The position numbers and the translations under genes were made by a program. From Plasmopara viticola (taxonomy: Eukaryota; Oomycota; Peronosporomycetes; Peronosporales; Peronosporaceae): a stretch of 64,000 nucleotides of DNA. Under the pieces are notes generated by a model. It was not told the DNA's origin and did no database searches. It worked only from the letters and a program-made list of their open reading frames with translations. The stretch covers positions 248,001 through 312,000 of the forward strand of contig MBPM02000061.1 of assembly GCA_001695595.3 (NCBI GenBank), read 5' to 3'. Below, in pieces: positions 31,157-40,557 of this stretch (the first letter of the stretch is position 1; the number at the start of each line of letters is the position of its first letter).

Positions 31157-34100
31157 CGATACCGAGCTTATTGATTGACTAAAAAAGTTTCAATTGTCAA
31201 TGGCAATGGCTGTAAACCTCCAAAACGTATAAGCCATATGTTCGCATCGATTAATTTCAGAATATTTTGTGAATGACAAAGATATAAAGTATTACGGCCA
31301 ATAACGGATAGGTCATTACGTCGTAGGCTGACGTCGCTGAAATTTCGTCATTTAAAGACGTCACAAATAAGAATTTAAGAGAACGTGGGAGGATAAGCTT
31401 AACAAGACCTAATTCGAATTTTACCTGTGACACAAAGCCTGCTGTGGTTTCGTAAGAAGACCATTCTGCGCAACATTTTTAGGCCACTGATACGTAGAAA
31501 GGCCAGTACGCAAAAGTAGAAATGTTGATATGGTTGGAGGCAAATTGAATATGATACTTTTGGTGAAGCTGGAGATGTACGCGGTAAAAAGCAAGATTCG
31601 AATAAGTGCATCTAAGGTCACCCTATGCTATCTTTGATTATCTTTTATGACGTCACTACGGGTGTCATCGTGCCGTGCCATCGCGGGCGTCAAGTCAAGT
31701 CGTCTTGTGGCTGCGGGCTTTGCACGAGCACCTACATTAAAGTCAGCTCTAAACAGCGACCGTTTTTTGGCCGTCACACCTAGTACAGCCCCACTAGTGC
31801 TTGCAATTAACTCTTCGCTAGCAGATTTGCAAGTGTGATCTCCAATCGTATCTTCACAGCGTTACGACTCGTCATTTAACTATCTACATACCTCTGCATG
31901 GGTAGAGCTGGCGCAAGGCTACCTCTTTAAGCATCTTTTGAATACCGAGAAGCCCGCGTGCCGTCTCAAATGCCACAGAAAATCGGTATCCATGGCCATT
32001 AGAATAAATCTACCCTGGTTCTGGCCACGCAATTACGTTTTTTCAATTTTGCAGCTTGACAGCCCTGGAAAAAACATTTTGTCGTCAGCAAATTCGGCAT
32101 TACTGTAAGATTTGAGCATCCAAAAACGTTGCGCTCGGTACTACCGCGCAGTTTAAATCGCTAACTTACATTTTTTTGCAAGCTTCCAATCTCGTACGTA
32201 TGGCGCATGTGTCTGTAGCGCTGCTTTATGAACCTTAAATGCAATGTCTGAACGCGTGCGTCGTGCGACCTCAAACAGTCTACCAAGGAGCGACTAAAAT
32301 AAACAAACTTTGGTGTGCTCGATCCGGAGTTTTTTGTGACAGCAAAGTTTCTGGTATGCCTTCGTCGCTTCAATAAGTATAATGCTGGGCTTACTAATGC
32401 CATGACGGTCGCACCTAACAGCATAGTGATGGTCTCCATCTGACTAAAAGCTTATGTGTGCGCATTAAGTGCCGTCACTTTAAATGTTGATAGTATTCTG
32501 TGGTCCTTGACTGGAACGATGACATTGCAATACAGAGTCGCTTGACCGCTGCATCTCTTGTTGCTGTGACAAGGTTATCGTCTACTTAAATTTAACTACT
32601 GTCGAGCCACCTTCATCGCGCTAAGAGTATCGGCAAATGTTGCTGATAAAACTGCTTAGAGCCTGTGTCTGTGGGTCGTGTATGCAAAAATTGACTACAC
32701 GATCGATATAACTGCGTCATCACTGTCATGTCAAGATTCGTAAAGTTGATCGACCTAGGTCTCCACACTGTCACATCAAAGTTTCGTGAAGCTGATCGAC
32801 CTAGATCTCCACACCACTGGGCACATTTTAAAGAAATGTGCGACGTTCCTCCTTGTGGACCTTGACGCAGGCGTTTAAGATAGCACCAAACTTTGACGGC
32901 ATCCCTCGCGACGCTGCGAGGCTAAACATTGCGTCTATATACGAAAACCCCATATATTGTACAGCAGGATAGCTTTGGCCGGTAGCTGAATTACAATTAA
33001 TGTGCCGTTGTCATCGAGTGCCAAAAAATGTCATTCATTGTCTTGTCTCATTCTTTGGCTCTCGGGCTGTGCAAAGCATCGGTTTAAGTTTCCGGGTCCT
33101 CCCAATCGACTTGCATAACGCGCTTTGCATTGTGCCGCATGCTTCGATGCCTTCGCGAATGCGGCCTTGTCAAAATCATAGCCTGCCGGTCAATCGGAGC
33201 GCCACCTTCAGGCGACGTTAATACCGATGGTCGGCAGGATCATAATCCTGGCCTGGTCTCGCACACCCATGACGCAAACATGGGTAGCTCGCGTGGAAGC
33301 GGACTAGGGTGGCCCATAATCTAAGATGTGGGTCATGCGTTTGGAAAGGTGTATAGTGCATATCGGGATTAAGAGAACAACAGAAAACATAAACAGAGCA
33401 ATAAACATCACGCATTTTGTAGCAGCAAGGGCTCCCTCTAGGGGCTCCTAAAGAGAGCGCCGTCACAGCCGTAGGAAAGATAACTCCCATCAATTTTATT
33501 TTGCATTTTACCAACCAGATATCAAGTCACCACCCACTTCTATAACCAAGACCTCACAACTACCCGCTTTTGGTACCAGGCCTGAAAGGCCTTGCATCAT
33601 ATTGTTGACGACGAATCATCTTGGCATTCTATCTTTCAACTTGGCCGTGCAACTGCTCACCAATCTTGCCTTGGTATTCCTAGCATGCTTATGCAGGATT
33701 TACAGTCGCGTCCTTCCGCAAAATCTCACGATATGATCAGGTCTCGTCGCTGCGACCCACGCTCGAACCAACGTGCGCTTGGTGCGCCAATAAGCTTTTT
33801 ATATGCTGCTGTATATAGTGCAAAGCGATATCGCTGATATCAAATGCGTGACTTGCAAGCCCCTCGATTGGCTATGTTTCCTGCAAGTTCGGTCACGACG
33901 ACTCATAATGTAGGCCAAATTTTACCGCTTCCTCCCAGAACGACAGCAAAAGCTTGCTTGCAAACAGTATTGAGCGAGCCATGTTTAATACTGTCCGGGG
34001 CATATATTAGCTCACCTGAAAGCACGTGGAAACGGCAGTCTTAAGGATACTTAAGATTCGCTAGAATCGCTATTTTCTTTGTGTGCGCAAGAAAGTTATG

Positions 34101-35170
34101 GCAATTAATGACTTGATATCAATACATTTTACAGATACGGTTTTGTAGCAGGTTATTCGGCTTTTAGCTTCGGGCAGATAATACTATCAATTTGAAGAGT
34201 CATGACGATTTTCGACTGCGCGTTCTTTGGTCTGTTAGGTTCCTTAAAGATTTTAAAGCCCAATCGCAGCAAGGAGTCACAGCTCTAAGTCGAGTGAAGT
34301 CGCAGTGCCAGCCATAATTTCGAACACACGTGACGCACACTATGCCACTGACGGCCCACCGCATTTGTATTTAAACGCTGACTGTGGAATTAGAGACCGC
34401 ATCATTCCCCAAAGCACTTCATTTGTCAAGAGCTTAATAGATTTTACCGCTCTCATAATACTGAATTCAATTTTGTACTTGAAATCGTTTTTTTTAATTT
34501 GAAGCATAACCGAGAGACACTGGGAAGTATTATATTTAAATACATTAAGTTCATGATATCTCAAAGAATTCTTGGTTAGCGACCATACGTAAAATTCAAT
34601 TTGTACGAGCGAGCTTGATGGTAGGAACGGCTGCAACATATCGAACATTAATATAATGTCTGCAGCACTTGAAAAACATCTCGGCCAAGTATAGCTTAAG
34701 CAATTGGTGCAACAGCACCTTGAATAAAATGAGATATAACGCTTTGAGACATCAAGCGCATCTTCTCAACTCGTTGATGCTACTACAATCAATTTGAATA
34801 CCAAGCCAGGCAGAAATTTCGCGTGCAGACGCCTCCAAAATATGAGACTTATCGCATGCCCCTTATCGTTGTACCCGCGTAATTTACAACAAACACAGCT
34901 CTTTGAATCTTCGCTGTAAGAAATTACTGACGCACACGTCGCTCGCTGTCACCTCGATGCATAAACTCTATTTAGTACCACATTTGTCGAAGACATGCGA
35001 GCGCATCGGCGCAGTCAACTGAACGTACTCGCGGTGTTTAGCAAAACGCGATTGAAGTTTCCGGTAGCGATTACTGCAAGCTCGTGCTGATAGCGTTCAC
35101 GACCAACAAAGTTGTGATTTTTCCAAGGAAGTGCTTTGAGTTCACGCTATAGAGCGCGTCACACGCTCTT
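31157..35170. other. Mostly gene-free, some suggestive short frames
   Basis: No gene can be firmly supported. A plus-strand frame 31647-32108 is broken by one TGA (31836-31838), and a minus frame 32161-32439 has an N-terminal membrane-type segment (MLLGATVMALVSPALYLL). A plus frame 33592-34044 is interrupted by one TGA at 33835. None matches a family I know. An imperfect 45-bp tandem repeat lies at 32,724-32,814. The rest is stop-rich. Confidence 0.4.
32724..32814. repeat. Imperfect 45-bp tandem repeat
   Basis: Two units (32724-32768 and 32769-32814) share TTCGTRAAGYTGATCGACCT and CTCCACAC. Function unknown, possibly part of a retroelement LTR. Confidence 0.8.
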
Positions 35171-36829
35171 CTATCCTGACAAGGTTTCTAATGCTGCGGC
35201 GCGAAGTGACTCAGGCTCCAAATCAGGTTCGTCTAGGCTTTCATCATCTGACTTGCTGTCACTCATTTGAAGCGCTTGGTACATGTGTTGACAGACTGAC
35301 ACTGGTTGTGATCCACCAAACCAGCTACGGAACGTATCAAGATGGCCCGATGGCTTCACAAGAAATGACCACAGCAGTACAAAGGTTATCGCAAGTAACA
35401 CCACGCCAAAAACCGTATGAAGTTGCACCCAAAAGATCCATATAGTTTGCCGTCTTATAGCCTTGGCGTCCAAGGTACTTGCAGAATGAAGTTGAAGCTT
35501 GGGCGTCCAGCCCCCTAGACAAACATTGGCATCATTGTCTGAATTAAAAGGTGCCGAGTCAACGCAGGCGAAACCGACAGTCTTGCGTTCGGTGTCAAAT
35601 TGAACGTAGTACGCACGCATGAACGTCAAGCCGAGTACCACAACACCCTCGTGCTCCTTCTCGTGCTGATCATTCATTCTTTCCGCCAAAGTCGTTGGGT
35701 TTTTTGCCGTCGTATACAAAGCGTGTACGTCAAGCTGTGGCGCACAGGTTCGGTCGACGCATCGCACATAGTCCGTGCCCTGCAGCACCAGCGTCTGTGT
35801 CTTCAACTTGACATCGTGGGTTCGTTGATCAAGCACAAAAGTGAATTGAAAAGGAGGAAACATCTCTGGCGTACAATCAATGCAAGCATAGCCACTTGCT
35901 ACTTGTGAGTTACCACGCAGCTCTCGATTGTATCGCCTGCGAAGATGTTGCTGCATTTGTGCAATGGTGGCACCAAATGCTCGTCGCGGAAGCAGCAATA
36001 GCGACGTACCAGAGTCCACGATTGCCACGGCTGTTTTGACCACTATCATCTCGTCTTGATTGCTTTGAACCTGCTTGAAGTTCGGCCTCCGCGACAGATT
36101 CGTACCTCCGACGACAAGGCGATGGAGTCGAATAGCCCAAAAGCCGGATCGATTGGAGGGATACGTTACAAGTGGGAAATGATACCAATTGACGTACACT
36201 CCGTTCGTGTCGAGAACGTGCGCAATAGGCAGCAAATCATCCACGCCACCAAAGATTAGTTGCGCCGACGGTCGGGCATCAGGGAGTGGATTAATGTAGA
36301 GCGAAAAGCGTCGCAATTGTGCGTGAGACGCGAGTAGATTCGGCTTTGTGATGATCGCGAGCGCTCCCAGTCCGAGTCCCACGATGCCGTCCGCTTGGAA
36401 GTGCTGCAATCGCTCTGTGGTCTTACTAGTGCTGCCCAATCGTACGCTTGATAGCTTCAGAATCTCGTTGCCGCCAAAGAGCACGAGCTGTTCACGCACG
36501 ACGCGACCCGATGCGTTGCCACTACCATATTCCAGGTTAAAGACCTCCTGTTGTGCCTCGTGTGAGCGCGAGACAGCGGCGTGATAGCGCTGGGAGCCAG
36601 CACAGGTCGTGCAATTGATCTCCGGTAGCCAAATGTCGCTTGAGCCAGTGTCAAAGATGACTCGAAAGCGTTGGGGCGGCGATCCGACCCCAATATAGCC
36701 AGAAAATTGTGACTGGTCGTAATTTTCCAGCGGAATGCGCAAAAGAGTTGAGATCGAGGCATACGTTGGGCTTAGAAGTACCAGCGCTGCAGTCGAGAGG
36801 CGAAATTGGTGAAGCCTCATGGGCGGCAA
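35171..36829 (-). CDS. Secreted/membrane-anchored pepsin-family (A1) aspartic protease
   Basis: An intact 552-codon minus-strand gene starting at ATG 36827-36829 (a second ATG lies three codons in). Residues 1-25 form a signal peptide (STAALVLLSPTYAS). The first catalytic motif DTGSS is at 60-64 and the flap Tyr in EYGSGNASG near 101. The second catalytic motif DSGTS is at 272-276, followed by the closing strand GLTFMRAYYVQFDTERKTVG (400-419). Residues 462-490 are a transmembrane helix (WVQLHTVFGVVLLAITFVLL), followed by an acidic cytoplasmic tail. Such anchored aspartic proteases are known in Phytophthora and act in the secretory pathway or at the cell surface. There is no clear propeptide between signal and catalytic domain. 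Cys pairs (CTTC, CIDC, CVDRTC) are probably disulfide-bonded. No introns. Confidence 0.95.
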   Translation of the reverse strand: MPPMRLHQFRLSTAALVLLSPTYASISTLLRIPLENYDQSQFSGYIGVGSPPQRFRVIFDTGSSDIWLPEINCTTCAGSQRYHAAVSRSHEAQQEVFNLEYGSGNASGRVVREQLVLFGGNEILKLSSVRLGSTSKTTERLQHFQADGIVGLGLGALAIITKPNLLASHAQLRRFSLYINPLPDARPSAQLIFGGVDDLLPIAHVLDTNGVYVNWYHFPLVTYPSNRSGFWAIRLHRLVVGGTNLSRRPNFKQVQSNQDEMIVVKTAVAIVDSGTSLLLLPRRAFGATIAQMQQHLRRRYNRELRGNSQVASGYACIDCTPEMFPPFQFTFVLDQRTHDVKLKTQTLVLQGTDYVRCVDRTCAPQLDVHALYTTAKNPTTLAERMNDQHEKEHEGVVVLGLTFMRAYYVQFDTERKTVGFACVDSAPFNSDNDANVCLGGWTPKLQLHSASTLDAKAIRRQTIWIFWVQLHTVFGVVLLAITFVLLWSFLVKPSGHLDTFRSWFGGSQPVSVCQHMYQALQMSDSKSDDESLDEPDLEPESLRAAALETLSG

Positions 36830-37430
36830 GCGACAAGACTGCTTGCTGCCTCTCGGGGGGGGAATCGGAGATTGCTACAGCTGCTGCCCAGCATGACAGC
36901 TGCGGTATTGAGGCACATCACAGAAATACAGGGGGAAAAGTATAGCGCCTCATGTCTTATGTTCGCAATACCTTCTAATTAGAATACTTTAAGCAAACAC
37001 ATGCTAGTATCGACTTATTTATACCGGTATGCTTATGAAGAGAAATAAAAGTCAGGATGTGTAAGTCTCTTTATTGGGGTTTGTTGCACACTTCGATCTC
37101 GTAGGATAAGCGTACGCTTACTGACAGATCGCTTCTCTGCGTGCTGTTAAAATCCGTCACACATTGTCAACGTCTATGCGAAAAAGTGTCTTTTTTTAAC
37201 CGCTTGGAGTTGAAAATGCGAGATCGTATCATTTTCCTGCATCTTTTGGACGTCTGCTTAATCAGATCGCTAGCATACATGGATCTGGGGAACAGGTGGT
37301 TCGCGTCACAACCTTTGAGCACTACGAGCAGAGTTTATGCTCAAAAACTTACTTATTAAGGCCATCGATAATCCCAATTAGAGTTCAGATTGCATTTTAT
37401 CTAGTGTGAAGAAACAAATTAGATCTTGCA
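36830..37430. other. Intergenic
   Basis: No gene seen. The plus frame 37141-37359 has no recognisable motif. A short palindrome ATACCGGTAT occurs near 37,023. The upstream region of the aspartic protease gene (36,830-37,000) would hold its promoter. Confidence 0.5.
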
Positions 37431-37778
37431 TACAAAGTCATTTTTCTGAAAAGGTTGGGGTGACGCCCTCCTTCCAAGCGCGGGGGCTAAATGCTCGCGC
37501 GCTTCGGGCAGGTGCTCTCGGGCATCTGCAGGTCTCTAACGAGTCTCACCCTCGGCGCGACGGTCTCCAGCACCAGGGCGCCACCTGGGCTCTTACCAAG
37601 TCAGAACTACACAAAGTAATGGAAGACCCTCACGGCCTCGGTGCTGGCTGCACTGCCCGCCGAACGAGACTCGACGTATGCGGACACCACTCTATGCCGT
37701 GGACTAGCCATAGAGCCTAGCACGTGCATAACTTGGCAACGCGATAACGTAATACAATACAATACAATACAAAGTCAT
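37431..37778 (+). mobile_element. SINE-like element (copy 3), 11-bp TSD
   Basis: The element is 37442-37767, starting TGAAAAGGTTGGGGTGACG and ending in four TACAA-type units. The perfect direct repeat TACAAAGTCAT flanks it (37431-37441 and 37768-37778). It is the best preserved of the three copies by its long clean tail. It lies between two host genes, which ties the SINE inside the viral insert to this genome. Confidence 0.92.
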
Positions 37779-38151
37779 GAGCAACTGCATACTTTAATTT
37801 TGTAGATAATTTACTTCATAGAGTATTTGAGCAAAGTAGCAACTTTTGTTACTCGACATCAAGAACTAGATGAATGGCTTTTGAAGGCTAAGCTATAAAA
37901 GTTTTTTAGCTCGTGTTTGAAATAAAGTTGTATCACATGACGGAACAGTATGATAAGAAGCACTGTGTAAAAGCCAAATGAAAGTCTGATGTAAAAGGTC
38001 AAGCTGCTGCTGTATTGACTATGTGTATTTACATTGCATGACATAGCTGCAAGACTGGAAAGAACAAAATCAGCAAAATGCATATCGTCACAAGCCTCGA
38101 CGGAAGTAGCTACCGTCGACGCCGACTCACTTCAGTACAAGCCATGGCCGC
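37779..38151. other. Intergenic
   Basis: No gene seen. The AT-rich tract just downstream of the repeat-protein gene is its probable 3' flank. Confidence 0.5.
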
Positions 38152-40557
38152 TTAAGCGCGGAGGAGGCGCGACTGAGTCTGCGAGTATTCTTCGGTAGGG
38201 CTTGGAGCAAATCCGTTCTTGTTGTAGGGAATCGGAGAGTGAGAAGACACGGGGGCGTGCGTCTCATTTTCAGGAGAAACAGGTGCAGGGGTTTCGCCAG
38301 TCGGTGTAGTGGGAGCTGGGGTGGACGACGGGTCGTCGACCATGGTGATGTTCGGGACAGGCGTCTCCTGGTCATGGGTGCCGCCAACAGTGGTAGGAGT
38401 AGATTGGTCAGGCACCTGGTCGTGGCTGCCACCGACAGTAGAGGGGGTCGACTGGTCCGGCACCTGGTTGGGTACCTGGTCATGGCTGCCACCGACAGTT
38501 GAGGGGGTCGACTGGTCTGGCACCTGGTCGGGAACCTGTTCATGACTGCCACCGACAGTAGAGGGAGTTTCCGGGGATGGTGGCGCTCCACCAACAGGCG
38601 GGTAGTTGTACGATAGTTCCGGGCAAGGGGTATCCTCTCCATTGCCAGGGTTTTGAGTCGATGGGACAGGAGGTGTTGGGGAGCCCGAGCCGGTAGGAGC
38701 TGGAGTCGGATTGCCTCCTCCGGTTGTGGGGGGCGACTGGTCCGGAACCTGGCCAGGAACATCTTCATGACTGCCACCCACAGTTGTGGGGGTCGATGGT
38801 GGAGATTGACCGGTTGGTGGCGTACCAGCACCTGTAGGAGGTACACCACTGGACGAAGGGGGTGTTGAGGAGTCAGGGCCGGTAGGGGCGGGTGTCGGAC
38901 TGCCACCTCCGGTTGTGGGGGTAGACTGGTCTGGTACCTGGTCGGGTACCTGGTCATGACTGCCGCCGACAGTTGAGGGGGTAGACTGGTCTGGCACCTG
39001 GTCGGGTACCTGGTCATGGCTGCCACCGACAGTTGAAGGGGTGTCCGGGGTTGGTGGCGCTCCACCAACAGGCGGGTAGCTGTACGATAGTTCTGGGCAA
39101 GGGGTATCCTCTCCATTACCAGGGTTTTGAGTCGTAGGGACAGGAGGTGTTGGGGAGCCCGAGCCGGTAGGAGCTGGAGTCGGATTGTCTCCTCCGGTTG
39201 TGGGGGTCGACTGATCCGGCACCTGGCCAGGAACATTTTCATGGCTGCCACCGACAGTTGTGGGAGTCGACTGGTCCGGCACCTGGTCGGGTACCTGGTC
39301 GTGGCTTCCGCCGACAGTTGTGGGGGTCGACTGGTCCGGAACAGGAGTGGAGGATGGAGATTCGCCGGCTGGTGGCGAACCAGCACCTGTAGGAGGTACA
39401 CCACCTGACGAAGGGGGTGTTGAGGAGCCAGGGCCGGTAGGGGCGGGTGTCGGACTGCCACTTCCAGTGATCGGAGGAGTCGAGTTCGGGGAACCAGGGA
39501 AATGGATCTTTTGGTCAGGAACATTTTCATTGCTACCGCCGACAGTGGATGGGGTCGTCACACCAGGAGGGTAGTCGTAGGAAAGTTGCGGGCAAGGGGT
39601 ATCCTCTCCATTACCAGGGTTTTGAGTCGTAGGGACAGGAGGTGTTGGGGAGCCCGAGCCGGTAGGAGCTGGTGTCGGATTGCCTCCTCCGGTTGTGGGG
39701 GTCGACTGGTCCGGCACCTGGCCAGGAACATCTTCATGACTGCCACCCACAGTTGTGGGGGTCGATGGTGGAGATTGACCGGTTGGTGGCGAACCAGCAC
39801 CTGTAGGAGGTACACCACTGGACGAAGGGGGTGTTGAGGAGTCAGGGCCGGTAGGGGCGGGTGTCGGACTGCCACCTCCAGTTGTGGGGGTAGACTGGTC
39901 TGGTACCTGGTCGGGTACCTGGTCATGACTACCACCGACAGTTGAGGGGGTAGACTGGTCTGGCACCTGGTCGGGTACCTGGTCATGGCTGCCACCGACA
40001 GTTGAAGGGGTGTCCGGGGATGGTGGCGCTCCACCAACAGGCGGGTAGTTGTACGATAGTTCCGGGCAAGGGGTATCCTCTCCATTACCAGGGTTTTGAG
40101 TCGTAGGGACAGGAGGTGTTGGGGAGCCCGAGCCGGTAGGAGCTGGAGTCGGATTGTCTCCTCCGGTAGTGGGGGGCGACTGGTCCGGCACCTGGCCAGG
40201 AACATTTTCATGGCTGCCACCGACAGTTGTGGGAGTCGATTGGTCCGGGACCTGGTCTGGTACCTGGTCATGGCTTCCGCCGACAGTTGAAGGGGTCGAC
40301 TGGTCCGGCACCTGGTCGGGTACCTGGTCATGACTGCCACCGACAGTTGAGGGGGTCTCCGGGGTTGGCACCTGGTCGGGAATCCTCTGTTCGAAAGTAG
40401 TAGGCGCTGGAGTTGTAGGTGGTGTATTTTGTGTGGTCGCCGGAGGTGCTGTTGGTGCTGGCGAGTCGCTATCGCCAGTGTTAAAGCCACCACCTCCGCC
40501 ACCAAGTACGACTTGCATGGCTACGGCTGAGAGCAGAATGGACGAGTACACTTTCAT
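38152..40557 (-). CDS. Secreted mucin-like Pro/Thr/Ser repeat protein
   Basis: An intact 801-codon minus-strand gene from ATG 40555-40557. An N-terminal signal peptide (SSILLSAVAMQVVLG) and a Gly run are followed by almost pure low-complexity repeats. The basic unit is TPSTVGGSHDQVPDQVPDQS, with variants HENVPGQVPDQ. It alternates with Pro/Thr/Ser-rich linkers (PTPAPTGSGSPTPPVP) and with a longer module NPGNGEDTPCPELSYNYPP that occurs four times, each with a single Cys. The C-terminus is non-repetitive (EEYSQTQSRLLRA). There is no GPI signal or membrane helix at the end. The composition predicts heavy O-glycosylation and a cell-wall or cyst-adhesion role like other oomycete mucin-like proteins; that role is inference. 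The repeats are multiples of three, so other frames also stay open for hundreds of codons. Confidence 0.9.
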   Translation of the reverse strand: MKVYSSILLSAVAMQVVLGGGGGGFNTGDSDSPAPTAPPATTQNTPPTTPAPTTFEQRIPDQVPTPETPSTVGGSHDQVPDQVPDQSTPSTVGGSHDQVPDQVPDQSTPTTVGGSHENVPGQVPDQSPPTTGGDNPTPAPTGSGSPTPPVPTTQNPGNGEDTPCPELSYNYPPVGGAPPSPDTPSTVGGSHDQVPDQVPDQSTPSTVGGSHDQVPDQVPDQSTPTTGGGSPTPAPTGPDSSTPPSSSGVPPTGAGSPPTGQSPPSTPTTVGGSHEDVPGQVPDQSTPTTGGGNPTPAPTGSGSPTPPVPTTQNPGNGEDTPCPQLSYDYPPGVTTPSTVGGSNENVPDQKIHFPGSPNSTPPITGSGSPTPAPTGPGSSTPPSSGGVPPTGAGSPPAGESPSSTPVPDQSTPTTVGGSHDQVPDQVPDQSTPTTVGGSHENVPGQVPDQSTPTTGGDNPTPAPTGSGSPTPPVPTTQNPGNGEDTPCPELSYSYPPVGGAPPTPDTPSTVGGSHDQVPDQVPDQSTPSTVGGSHDQVPDQVPDQSTPTTGGGSPTPAPTGPDSSTPPSSSGVPPTGAGTPPTGQSPPSTPTTVGGSHEDVPGQVPDQSPPTTGGGNPTPAPTGSGSPTPPVPSTQNPGNGEDTPCPELSYNYPPVGGAPPSPETPSTVGGSHEQVPDQVPDQSTPSTVGGSHDQVPNQVPDQSTPSTVGGSHDQVPDQSTPTTVGGTHDQETPVPNITMVDDPSSTPAPTTPTGETPAPVSPENETHAPVSSHSPIPYNKNGFAPSPTEEYSQTQSRLLRA

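Noticed and set aside
35191..36945. Plus-strand frames across the aspartic protease gene
   Set aside because: All are shadows of the 552-codon minus-strand gene with its catalytic motifs.
38127..39530. 467-codon second frame in the repeat gene
   Set aside because: It follows from repeat units being multiples of three, has no signal peptide, and the 801-codon frame has a signal peptide and sensible composition.
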